7,782 nucleotides of DNA. It comes from JAPLKB01 sp964429485 (lineage in GTDB: Bacteria > Desulfobacterota > Syntrophorhabdia > Syntrophorhabdales > Syntrophorhabdaceae). Positions 1 to 6,315 of this stretch are shown here, piece by piece. The stretch lies in assembly GCA_964429485.1 (NCBI GenBank), contig CAYSBW010000087.1, positions 1-7,782 on the forward strand, written 5' to 3'. The notes under the pieces were generated by a model that did no database searches, was not told the DNA's origin, and worked only from the letters and a program-made list of their open reading frames with translations. Position 1 is the first letter of the stretch. The number at the start of each line of letters is the position of its first letter. A program made the translations under genes and the position numbers.

Positions 1-8
1 TCGTTCCT

Positions 9-87
9 CGGGGAATTAATACATAACCATCCAACAGTACAGTAGGCAACGACCAAATTCCCCGGATAAACCATCTTCGGGGGATTT
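9..87 (+). promoter_or_regulatory. ssb leader with two mutually exclusive hairpins (attenuator-like)
   Basis: Three short segments compete for pairing. CGGGGAATT (9-17) is perfectly complementary to AATTCCCCG (56-64). The overlapping segment AAATTCCCCG (55-64) also pairs with CGGGGGATTT (78-87, one T-G wobble) to make a terminator-like stem. Only one of the two can form, which is the geometry of a transcription attenuator upstream of ssb. The words ATAACCATC (near 23-31) and ATAAACCATC (near 66-75) also repeat. No convincing promoter is visible; transcription would have to start at or before position 9 for the first stem to exist. The pairing is seen directly; the regulatory role is inferred. 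Confidence 0.4.
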
Positions 88-91
88 TTTT
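55..91 (+). terminator. Rho-independent terminator-like hairpin in front of ssb
   Basis: A 10-bp stem (55-64 with 78-87, one T-G wobble) with a 13-base loop is followed by seven T residues (85-91, the first three inside the stem). It could end an upstream transcript lying outside the window, or act as the conditional terminator of the ssb leader. It sits 40 bases before the ssb start codon. Confidence 0.55.
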
Positions 92-131
92 ATCAATCAA
101 TCCAAAAAAACAAAACAAAGGAGGACACACA

Positions 132-536
132 ATGGTATCAGAATTCACAATTTTAGGAAGACTGACAAAGGACGTGGAGCTGCGGTACACAACCACAGGT
201 CAGGCGGTGGCGAAGATGGATCTTGCAGTAAACAGCAAGTTTAAGGAAAAGGATGAAGTATCCTTTTTTTCAATAACCACATTCGGCAAGACCGCAGAAA
301 ATGCATCCCAGTACCTTTCCAAGGGCAAGCAAGCATTCGCCGCGGGCGATATACGCCAGCGTACATGGACAGGGCAGGATGGCGAAAAGAGGTCCGGGTT
401 TGAATTTCTTGCCCGGAAAATAGTCTTCATTGGCGGCTCAGGAAAGCCCGGCTCATCCAGCCCGGGCAGGACAATCCCACCGACAGCCGGAGATGACGAT
501 TTCATCCCTGAAATTGACGACGACATTACAATTTAA
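132..536 (+). CDS. ssb: single-stranded DNA-binding protein (SSB), mobile-element type
   Basis: A 134-residue protein with one OB fold. The N-terminal block FTILGRLTKDVELRYT and the later blocks FFSITTFGKTAENASQYLSKG and GDIRQRTWTGQDGEKR match the usual SSB layout (G-R-L-x-x-D-x-E-x-R, then F-G-K-x-A-E-x-x-x-x-Y-L-x-K-G). A Gly/Ser/Pro linker (about 100-118) leads to an acidic tail. The protein should coat single-stranded DNA, for example the strand entering or leaving a cell in conjugation. It is shorter than E. coli SSB (178 residues). The tail ends in DDDITI rather than the common DDDIPF, so the terminal Phe that binds partner proteins is missing. The start is supported by AAAGGAGGA (117-125), placing GGAGG 7 bases before ATG. 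The gene converges with the tra operon and has its own terminator. Confidence 0.93.
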   Translation: MVSEFTILGRLTKDVELRYTTTGQAVAKMDLAVNSKFKEKDEVSFFSITTFGKTAENASQYLSKGKQAFAAGDIRQRTWTGQDGEKRSGFEFLARKIVFIGGSGKPGSSSPGRTIPPTAGDDDFIPEIDDDITI

Positions 537-546
537 TCCCTATCAA

Positions 547-568
547 GCCCCGGCTTCCACAGCGGGGC
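547..568. repeat. short perfect inverted repeat after ssb
   Basis: GCCCCG (547-552) and CGGGGC (563-568) form a 6-bp stem around a 10-base loop, 11 bases after the ssb stop. No T-run follows, so it is not a terminator by itself. It may be a 3' stabilising hairpin of the ssb message. Confidence 0.4.
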
Positions 569-582
569 GGATCTTCACTCAT

Positions 583-625
583 AACCCCCGTCGGCAGGCT
601 TTATGCCTCCTCCGGGGGTTTTTTT
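583..625 (+). terminator. Rho-independent terminator of ssb
   Basis: AACCCCCG (583-590) pairs with CGGGGGTT (613-620). An inner stem AGGC/GCCT (596-599 with 605-608) stacks within the loop, and seven T residues (619-625) follow. It lies about 47 bases after the ssb stop in the correct orientation. In the minus direction only a weak TTAT follows the stem, so termination of the convergent tra operon here would be inefficient. Confidence 0.85.
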
Positions 626-629
626 ATGC

Positions 630-655
630 CCCTGTCAGGGCAGGTCTGTTTTTTT
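630..655 (+). terminator. possible weak secondary terminator
   Basis: CCCTG (630-634) and CAGGG (636-640) share a very tight hairpin, which in practice leaves a 4-bp stem with a 3-base loop. An 8-base gap and then seven T residues (649-655) follow. The gap makes it a poor terminator; it could back up the stronger one at 583-625. Confidence 0.2.
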
Positions 656-676
656 CAGGATGATTTGATTTTTGAA

Positions 677-949
677 TTAATCGTTTTCTACTGCTTCCTG
701 AGTTTCAGGAGTTTCCATGGTTGTCTGCTTGTGTATTGCGCTGTCTAATCCAGCCACTCCCGTTGCAAGATCAGCCAGTCCGGTAAAATCCCCGACTGCC
801 AGCTTGAGCGCCCCCGATACGAAGCCAAGAATGCCGCCTGCAGTGTGTACCGGCTGAGCGGTCTGCCTCGGCGTTGTTGCAATCGTCTTTCCGGATGTTG
901 CACAGGAAAATATCGATAAAACCAAAATTCCAACAGCTATCAGTTTCAT
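677..949 (-). CDS. small glycine-zipper lipoprotein, function unknown
   Basis: A 90-residue predicted lipoprotein that I do not recognise as a named family. The N-terminus MKLIAVGILVLSIFSC is a short hydrophobic signal ending in a lipobox-like I-F-S-C, with Cys16 as the likely lipidated residue. A hydrophobic Gly/Ala-rich stretch (about 37-68) contains GxxxGxxxG (G38, G42, G46) and GxxxG (G53, G57). This resembles the glycine zippers of small outer-membrane lipoproteins. The tail is acidic. The chosen ATG follows GAGGGGGTG at normal spacing. A longer in-frame reading from 1036 would bury the signal behind 29 polar residues. It is the last visible gene of the tra operon, 73 bases after traN. 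Entry exclusion or outer-membrane anchoring is possible but unproven. Confidence 0.65.
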   Translation of the reverse strand: MKLIAVGILVLSIFSCATSGKTIATTPRQTAQPVHTAGGILGFVSGALKLAVGDFTGLADLATGVAGLDSAIHKQTTMETPETQEAVEND

Positions 950-1022
950 ACAACACCCCCTCGCTTTCTTTATTATATCGCATCCTTTCTGTTTTTGGTG
1001 AACAATTTGTTTGCCCGCCTGC

Positions 1023-3677
1023 TCAAGGTGACTCATATTTCTCCCTGATATTTTCTATCAGACTGTTGACTTCCTCCTGGGACAGATCTGTCTTTCTGGC
1101 AATATACTGGGTGTATTCCGACAAATCTATTTGCGAAAAATCTATAGAGGCAAGCTCCTGTGTTGTGAAGCCCCTGCAGTTGAGCGCGGCCTTTCCTCCT
1201 CCCCAGCCGATTCCAAGCTGCGGCCTTGCCTGTTCATGCAAGATTCTGGCAAGGATGCTGTTGAAGCAGCAATATCTATCGTATGATTGCGTTATGAATC
1301 CGAAGTATTCATCTTCATCAGAGGTGTCAACATAGTGGCAGAGGTGGTATCCAACCTTGACGGATGTTTCCATGTCGTCTTTTGTGCAGGCGTACATCAT
1401 GTCATAAACCGTATTCAGGACAGAATATGCTGTATATACAAGGCCTACAACAGACATGACAGTTCCTGCGGCGCTTATTACCCCCGCGGGGGATGTGAAG
1501 GTTGCTGTTGACACAAATTCGGCACCCGTCATTGTCGTGGTCATTGTTGAAGTCCCGAGTCCGGACGTTATCGTAGTTGAAGTTACACAGGCGCCTCCTG
1601 CCTCCACGGTGGCTGTTGTGCTTGCGGCCATTCCGATGCTGTTTGCAATTGAATTGCCCCATGAGGTTATTATGTTTGCGTATTGTGACGCAACACCCTG
1701 TATCCCCCCTCCCGCGTATCTGTACATGCTGTACATGTCCAGCCCCATGCTGACATAATCTCCTATGGAGAACCCCCCTGTTGTGGGTCTGCAGCAGTTT
1801 TCCGGGCTTGACTGGCACTCCATGATCTTGCCGGGGAATATCTCGAAGTTATCCCCTGTTTTTATTGAGTCAACTCTTGACATGTTAAGCACTTCCCCCG
1901 CCGCAGCCGCTGCGCCCATGTTTTTGTTCGCTTCGTATGAGGCGGTTGTGCATTCCGTTCCCATGCAGCGGATCTCGCCGGCGCAGTTATAGGCCACCGT
2001 ATATCCTGTTATCCTGGATTGCCCGCAGGTGTATTCATACTGATGCTGAGTACACCCTTCATCAAGGCAGCTTTGATTGCTCAGCACGCAGCCCCTTTCA
2101 ACAAGATTCGCGCATGTGGTGGATTCGTTACGGCAGGCAAAGCGCAATTTTGTGTACCAGTTGTTTATTTTACTGTCAACGCCATTCCCGCCGAAGAGCA
2201 TTTTCCAGGAGATGTTCAGATAACCGTTTTCAACTGTATTGAAAATAAAATCTGCTCCTGGTTCAGAAGCAAGCTCTATGTCGTTGAGTGTCAGGCCCGA
2301 TCCGTCGGAAGCAGAGCATACATTGTAGTTATTGATCGGGAAGGAAGTGGTGTTGTAACATGACTGGTAGCAGGCTGTTTCGTTGTTGTTGCATGTATTC
2401 CGGCAATCCCTGTTGTAGGTGTTATCGCAGATCAGGGGACAGTCCGGATTGTCACCGGGGCATGAGTCAAGGCATTGCTGATAACCGGTGAGACAGGAGT
2501 CATAACAGACTGCCTTATTGACTGGGCACACAGCGGCGCAGGCATTGTAGGCATCAGTGTCATACAAAACAGAGCTTACCCCGTGAGTCTCAAGTGTGGA
2601 TGGATACTGCCTGCATTCTTCAGCGGCAGCGTTGCCTGTCAATACGCCGTCCTTGACAAGGTATGTACAGTTTAACCCCAAGGCGTCGCATTTGGCCAGA
2701 TCCCACAGCGTGCACCTCTCTGACCAGTCATTGAGGGTTTCTTCACTGCACGATCTGTCTGCGCGAAGAAACAGCCTTTCTATTGTTGAAGGGTTTGCTT
2801 TCGCATAATATTTATACCACGAGGCATTGCAGACTCTTGAGCCTTCTCCGCCGCTGCAATTATCTATATTCAGTCCCTGCGTGACGTAGACAGAGCCTTC
2901 AGGAAGTTCAGCTTCACTGCCAGCCACAAGGGTGTCCGTGCGGCAATCACCAAAGCAGCTGCAGCCGCCTATCTGCGAACACAGCAAACTTCTGACATCT
3001 GCCCAGTCAGCAGGAGGATTGGACACTGTGCCGGCATAAACTCTGTAGAGATCTATATCATCCTTGCAGATTGCATAAACCTGGTTGTCATGCACTCCAA
3101 GATCAACAGAGCTGCACGGACCAGCTACATGCTCTGTTAAAGTCTCAAGATAGCGCCTGACACTGCAATCTGCTGTGATATCGACAGTTGTTTCGTCGGT
3201 GCATGTTTCGATCCCGGCGGTTTCATATTCAGGGATGAGAACTTTTTCACAGTCCGGATAAGTGTTTGTCAGCAGGTCCTTTGATAATGACCACATGGTA
3301 CACTTGCCTTCGGCATCTGTTTCAAGACATGCTGTGCCGAATGTGGGATCATCACTCAAATCATATTTTGTTCTTGTTTCGTATGAATTCCTTACAAGAT
3401 CAAGAGCCTCACCTGAAGCTGCCCCGCTCATGCCCCCGGGGTTCGTGTAATAGCCGGTATATGTGCCCTGCTGTCCCTGTGCAGCATTGTATTGGGGCAC
3501 TGTGTTGCCCGGGGTTATGTTGCCCGGGACATATGTCCCCTTGATATCTGTCGCAAGGGATTTCCCCGCCGTCAACGTATCATTAAAACTGTCAGCCCGT
3601 ACAGAACAGGCAAAAGATAAAATAAATATGACAATGCTGCTGAATGCAGCGGATCTTACAAAAATCTGAGGCAGCAA
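1023..3677 (-). CDS. traN: TraN, outer-membrane mating-pair stabilisation protein (large Cys-rich form)
   Basis: An 884-residue exported protein with about 50 cysteines, much larger than F-plasmid TraN (about 600). The signal peptide spans residues 1-28, with likely cleavage at VRA/D. The C-terminus carries the TraN family signature: YCCFNSILARI, HEQARPQLGIGWGGG, NCRGF and SIDFSQIDLSEY (about 802-853). In F-type systems TraN sits in the outer membrane and stabilises the mating pair by contacting the recipient surface. A central block (380-440) has six tandem CxxxC units. A Thr/Ser/Ala-rich hydrophobic region lies before the C-terminal domain. The start chosen is TTG at 3677, because GGAGGA lies exactly 7 bases upstream and the signal peptide then begins cleanly. 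The in-frame ATG at 3692 has no nearby SD. The gene overlaps traU by 22 bases. Two cysteines usual in the C-terminal domain are absent. Confidence 0.93.
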   Translation of the reverse strand: MLPQIFVRSAAFSSIVIFILSFACSVRADSFNDTLTAGKSLATDIKGTYVPGNITPGNTVPQYNAAQGQQGTYTGYYTNPGGMSGAASGEALDLVRNSYETRTKYDLSDDPTFGTACLETDAEGKCTMWSLSKDLLTNTYPDCEKVLIPEYETAGIETCTDETTVDITADCSVRRYLETLTEHVAGPCSSVDLGVHDNQVYAICKDDIDLYRVYAGTVSNPPADWADVRSLLCSQIGGCSCFGDCRTDTLVAGSEAELPEGSVYVTQGLNIDNCSGGEGSRVCNASWYKYYAKANPSTIERLFLRADRSCSEETLNDWSERCTLWDLAKCDALGLNCTYLVKDGVLTGNAAAEECRQYPSTLETHGVSSVLYDTDAYNACAAVCPVNKAVCYDSCLTGYQQCLDSCPGDNPDCPLICDNTYNRDCRNTCNNNETACYQSCYNTTSFPINNYNVCSASDGSGLTLNDIELASEPGADFIFNTVENGYLNISWKMLFGGNGVDSKINNWYTKLRFACRNESTTCANLVERGCVLSNQSCLDEGCTQHQYEYTCGQSRITGYTVAYNCAGEIRCMGTECTTASYEANKNMGAAAAAGEVLNMSRVDSIKTGDNFEIFPGKIMECQSSPENCCRPTTGGFSIGDYVSMGLDMYSMYRYAGGGIQGVASQYANIITSWGNSIANSIGMAASTTATVEAGGACVTSTTITSGLGTSTMTTTMTGAEFVSTATFTSPAGVISAAGTVMSVVGLVYTAYSVLNTVYDMMYACTKDDMETSVKVGYHLCHYVDTSDEDEYFGFITQSYDRYCCFNSILARILHEQARPQLGIGWGGGKAALNCRGFTTQELASIDFSQIDLSEYTQYIARKTDLSQEEVNSLIENIREKYESP
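2358..2540 (-). repeat. six tandem CxxxC units within traN (11-residue period)
   Basis: This segment encodes 61 residues of TraN (380-440) in which CAAVC, CYDSC, CLDSC, CPLIC, CRNTC and CYQSC follow one another. The linkers are 6, 6, 6, 7 and 6 residues, so the period is 11 residues with one of 12. The periodicity is at protein level; the DNA copies have diverged, which argues against very recent duplication. Twelve regularly spaced cysteines suggest a rod of disulfide-linked helical turns or hairpins, exposed after secretion. Confidence 0.85.
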
Positions 3678-4720
3678 TTGCGTTTCCTCCATACAAGATA
3701 AGAATGGGTCTCTCCCGTTCCCGGAACATTTCTATGATCTCCCCAGAGCAACGTGGAGCTCCCTAATGAATGGCATCTGTCTGTCTCAGGTATGGGCTTC
3801 AGCATCTGAAACCTGTACTGGCTTTTCTTGATTACCGGTCGTACCATAGCTCCGAGATCTCCGCATTTGGCCCCTGTTCCGCTCGTATCAAGCTCCATTG
3901 CAGGAGGGATGGGTGTTCTTGTAAGCAGCGCCAGCAGGCGGGCCGACAATAAACTTGTGGTATTTACCGGGGAATACGTTGTGCCTGTGTTGCCGGTATA
4001 GGGATACAGGGAACCCCAGCAGCCTGCGCACCAGAAAAGGGTATTCAGGGGGCAGCCCGCCGAGGATGCAATGCAGTCAGCAGCGCATAATGCCTGAGCT
4101 ATTGGATTGCCGAACACGGCAGCTTCAGGGTTTGTCCATATGCTCAGCTCATCGTTATTCCATGTCGGGATAAACTCGGTTGCTATGGCAATATCTATTT
4201 CATCAAACAGATTGACGCAAAAATCCATATCCTTTATCAGCTCAAGGATTGATATCAGGGGAAATGCATAAAAGTGCAGGTTATAGAAAGCATTTTCATA
4301 GTGCTTTTCCGATCCCCTTGTCCCGAATGTTCCATAGCCGCCCATTTCAGGCAACTCCATACCAAACAGGAACGAAAAGCAGTATGGCGTAGGAGTTGCC
4401 TCGATCACGGCATAGGGTTCCCAGAAGGATACCCATATCCCGCCGTACAGCTTCCCGTCCTCCGTGCAGGAACAGACATATTCCGATGGATTGAAATCAT
4501 CGGCGTTAGCCGTATCCACATTGTCGGGATTATCACCCACAGACAGGACAACTGTCCCTCCTATCCGCAGCGGAAACATGCAGTCCCAGCAGATGTCGGT
4601 GGCAATATTGGGGAACTGGTTTTCACATTTTGCTGTTATATCAGCATCACAGGTGTGTTTCATTGCCGCAAGCAGTAGAAGAAGAGCAATTATAATTCTA
4701 CAAAGCTTTTTCAGTGACAC
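3656..4720 (-). CDS. traU: TraU, periplasmic F-type pilus assembly and mating-pair protein
   Basis: A 354-residue secreted protein. A Leu-rich signal peptide (about 1-26, cleavage near CDA/D) is followed by the TraU hallmarks: ICWDCMFPLRIGG (C44 and C47), FWEPYAVIEATPTPYCFSFL, MGGYGTFGTRG, FWCAGCWGSLYPYTG (C231 and C234), and a C-terminal YLVWRKRNCC. Family knowledge places TraU in the periplasm, where it is needed for DNA transfer and pilus assembly; its many conserved Cys imply disulfide bonding. The start is GTG at 4720, because GGGAGG lies exactly 7 bases upstream and the signal peptide begins there. In-frame TTG (4744) and ATG (4735) lack an SD. It overlaps the trbC-traW stop by 23 bases and traN by 22. 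Confidence 0.94.
   Translation of the reverse strand: MSLKKLCRIIIALLLLLAAMKHTCDADITAKCENQFPNIATDICWDCMFPLRIGGTVVLSVGDNPDNVDTANADDFNPSEYVCSCTEDGKLYGGIWVSFWEPYAVIEATPTPYCFSFLFGMELPEMGGYGTFGTRGSEKHYENAFYNLHFYAFPLISILELIKDMDFCVNLFDEIDIAIATEFIPTWNNDELSIWTNPEAAVFGNPIAQALCAADCIASSAGCPLNTLFWCAGCWGSLYPYTGNTGTTYSPVNTTSLLSARLLALLTRTPIPPAMELDTSGTGAKCGDLGAMVRPVIKKSQYRFQMLKPIPETDRCHSLGSSTLLWGDHRNVPGTGETHSYLVWRKRNCCLRFL
3675..3690 (-). promoter_or_regulatory. ribosome binding site that sets a TTG start for traN
   Basis: On the minus strand GGAGGA (plus-strand 3690-3685) is followed by 7 bases and then TTG (3677-3675). The site overlaps the last codons of traU, so traN translation is probably coupled to traU. 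Confidence 0.7.
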
Positions 4721-5780
4721 GGATATGCCTCCCATGCTGTTCAATTATTGCAGGAACTCTTTTAATGTGAAATGCCGCCACCAGGTGTTCATCTGCTCTG
4801 AAGAAACGGATGCCGTATTTTTTTGACAGTTCGGCTATATTCCCGGAGACAATTATGATCTGCCGTGGTTTCTGGTCCATGGCAAACCTGACCTGTTGGG
4901 CATCGTTGCCGTCTATAACCACATATTTGCCAAGGGGGGCATAATCAGCTGGATTTATTTCTGTGCCCTTCTCGATGACTGTCCTGCCTTCATTGTCTCT
5001 TATATCCTGTTCAAGTGTATATGACGGGTCAACATAGTAGGCATTGTCTTTTTTTGCCTTTTCTATGCGCCCTTCGAAACCGGCAACATTGAGCATTTTT
5101 TTTACATTATCCACCACATGCTTTCTTATCTGTTCCTGTTTTTTTGCTGCAAGGTCTTTCAGGCTTGTTTCTTCAACAGCATAAAGCCTGCCTGAGACTC
5201 CATGCTCATCAGGCGATTCACTGAGCTTGCTGACAGCATATTCAACGCTTACATCGCCCTTGATCAAGCCTGCCCCGTCCTTACGTACAATAAACGGCAC
5301 TTTTTCAACCTGGTAATGTTCAAAAAGCTCCGGCATCAGCGTTAACGGAAGATCGCACTTGAAAAACTTCTGCAGTTCAGCCAGATGAGCTATTGTCTCC
5401 CTTAGGCTGTTCTTTTTGAAGCCCTTGAGCACAACTGTGACAGTTCCCTTTGCCTTTCTGTTTTCCTTTAATGCCCCGAAAATGATATTTTCAATTGTTT
5501 TCTCAGGCATTGAAAAAGAAATGAGGTAATATATTCCGGCTTTTGTGCGCTCTGCCGGCGGTTCTTCCGCAAGCCTTTCAACCTCTTTCTGCCCCTCCCG
5601 CCTGGCAAAGGCTTCTACTGATTTCATATCAGCTTCCTGAAAGCCCCTGACCATTTCTGTTGCTTCTTCATAAACATTATCCGGAATATTTTCAGGCATC
5701 CTTATTCCTGATATATCCGAGTCAGCCAGCAGTAAGGTGTTAAAACAGAGGATAAGCAACGCCGATAATATTTTTTTCAT
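4698..5780 (-). CDS. TrbC-TraW fusion, periplasmic F-type pilus assembly protein
   Basis: A 360-residue exported protein (signal peptide about 1-19, cleaved near LLA/D) that joins two proteins separate in the F plasmid. Residues about 83-190 resemble F-type TrbC: YYLISFSMPEKTI, a VTVVLKGF strand, an FKCDLPLTLMPELFEHYQV segment and VPFIV, in a thioredoxin-like order. A charged helical linker (about 205-240) follows. Residues about 243-360 resemble TraW: DPSYTLEQDIRDNEGRTVIEKG, INPADYAPL, VVIDGNDAQQVRFA, IIIVSGN and a C-terminal FHIKRVPAIIEQHGRHIRV. TraW and TrbC of F interact and are needed for pilus assembly, so the fusion is functionally sensible. The start at 5780 matches the signal peptide; its SD (GGGGG, 7 bases upstream) is weak. 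It overlaps the peptidase gene by 41 bases. Confidence 0.85.
   Translation of the reverse strand: MKKILSALLILCFNTLLLADSDISGIRMPENIPDNVYEEATEMVRGFQEADMKSVEAFARREGQKEVERLAEEPPAERTKAGIYYLISFSMPEKTIENIIFGALKENRKAKGTVTVVLKGFKKNSLRETIAHLAELQKFFKCDLPLTLMPELFEHYQVEKVPFIVRKDGAGLIKGDVSVEYAVSKLSESPDEHGVSGRLYAVEETSLKDLAAKKQEQIRKHVVDNVKKMLNVAGFEGRIEKAKKDNAYYVDPSYTLEQDIRDNEGRTVIEKGTEINPADYAPLGKYVVIDGNDAQQVRFAMDQKPRQIIIVSGNIAELSKKYGIRFFRADEHLVAAFHIKRVPAIIEQHGRHIRVTEKAL
4718..4733 (-). promoter_or_regulatory. ribosome binding site that sets a GTG start for traU
   Basis: On the minus strand GGGAGG (plus-strand 4733-4728) stands 7 bases before GTG (4720-4718), inside the 3' end of trbC-traW. This decides the start against the upstream in-frame TTG and ATG codons. 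Confidence 0.65.
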
Positions 5781-6315
5781 CAAGAAGCCCCCAGTATCTC
5801 GAATCATATGACGCCGCGTGTTGACCAATAACGTAAACATATCCGTCGGGTATGGATAATTCTGAATCAGTCATATAAACAAAGGGAATATCTCTGCCAT
5901 CCCTGTTTCTCATGAATGTCCTGAAACGATGTTTCGTACCATTAATTTCTGTTAACGTGACATCACCTCTTACCTGAAGCCTGTATTTTCTGTTTTCTAT
6001 GGTTACATCTTCATGGACCGTACCGCTTACACTTTCAGCAGCAACAACATCCCCTACTGTGCCCGCAATTTGTTTGACAACATGTATGTTTTCCCCGAAC
6101 AGCGGAATGCCGCCGCCGTGGAAGTATACATAATCTCCTTTTTTTACGTGAAAAGTTGAAGCAGAAGGGTTTTTCCTGATTAGCCAAAGCTTGTAGGGCA
6201 GGCATTCCTGCTTCGCTCTTGCAAGCCAGTATTGTCTGCTGACAATGTGCAGAATAGCGGCAGTGAAAATGCCAATAAGAACAATAATTATAATTTTCCT
6301 GTTGACTGCTGTCAC
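5740..6315 (-). CDS. S26-family conjugative signal peptidase (TraF/TrhF-like) with Cys at the nucleophile position
   Basis: A 191-residue inner-membrane protein with one N-terminal membrane anchor (about 7-25) and a periplasmic S26 domain. The nucleophile region reads QECLPYKLWLI, the lysine box HVVKQIAGTVGDVV (K81), and the C-terminal box YDSRYWGLLDEKNIIGVAYPLF is typical of type I/TraF signal peptidases. Where S26 enzymes have the catalytic Ser two residues before Pro, this protein has Cys38. The general-base Lys81 is kept. In related systems such peptidases mature pilin or other secreted components. The start is GTG, sharing GTGA with the traK stop, with AGGGA 7 bases upstream. The C-terminus runs 41 bases into trbC-traW and keeps the family signature, so the overlap is real. 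Confidence 0.87.
   Translation of the reverse strand: MTAVNRKIIIIVLIGIFTAAILHIVSRQYWLARAKQECLPYKLWLIRKNPSASTFHVKKGDYVYFHGGGIPLFGENIHVVKQIAGTVGDVVAAESVSGTVHEDVTIENRKYRLQVRGDVTLTEINGTKHRFRTFMRNRDGRDIPFVYMTDSELSIPDGYVYVIGQHAASYDSRYWGLLDEKNIIGVAYPLF

Noticed and set aside
537..676. Small gene or origin of transfer between ssb and the lipoprotein gene
   Set aside because: The region is filled by hairpins and T-runs, with no SD-preceded frame and no iteron or nic-like arrangement that I can recognise.
950..1036. Longer N-terminus for the lipoprotein, starting inside the traN 3' end at 1036
   Set aside because: An SD-like GGGAG exists, but the extra 29 residues are polar and would bury the lipoprotein signal; the ATG at 949 has its own SD and starts the signal cleanly.
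874..1335. 153-codon plus-strand open frame
   Set aside because: It lies antisense to the 3' end of traN and the lipoprotein start, has no SD, and its product has no recognisable domain.
1402..1818. 138-codon minus-strand open frame inside traN
   Set aside because: It is a shifted-frame shadow of the Thr/Ala-rich traN region, and its Arg/Asn/His-rich composition is unnatural.
3678..3692. ATG start for traN at 3692
   Set aside because: There is no SD at usable distance, whereas its second and third codons form the SD of the TTG at 3677.
4274..4678. 134-codon plus-strand open frame
   Set aside because: It lies fully antisense to traU, which has strong family motifs throughout; no SD or plausible product.
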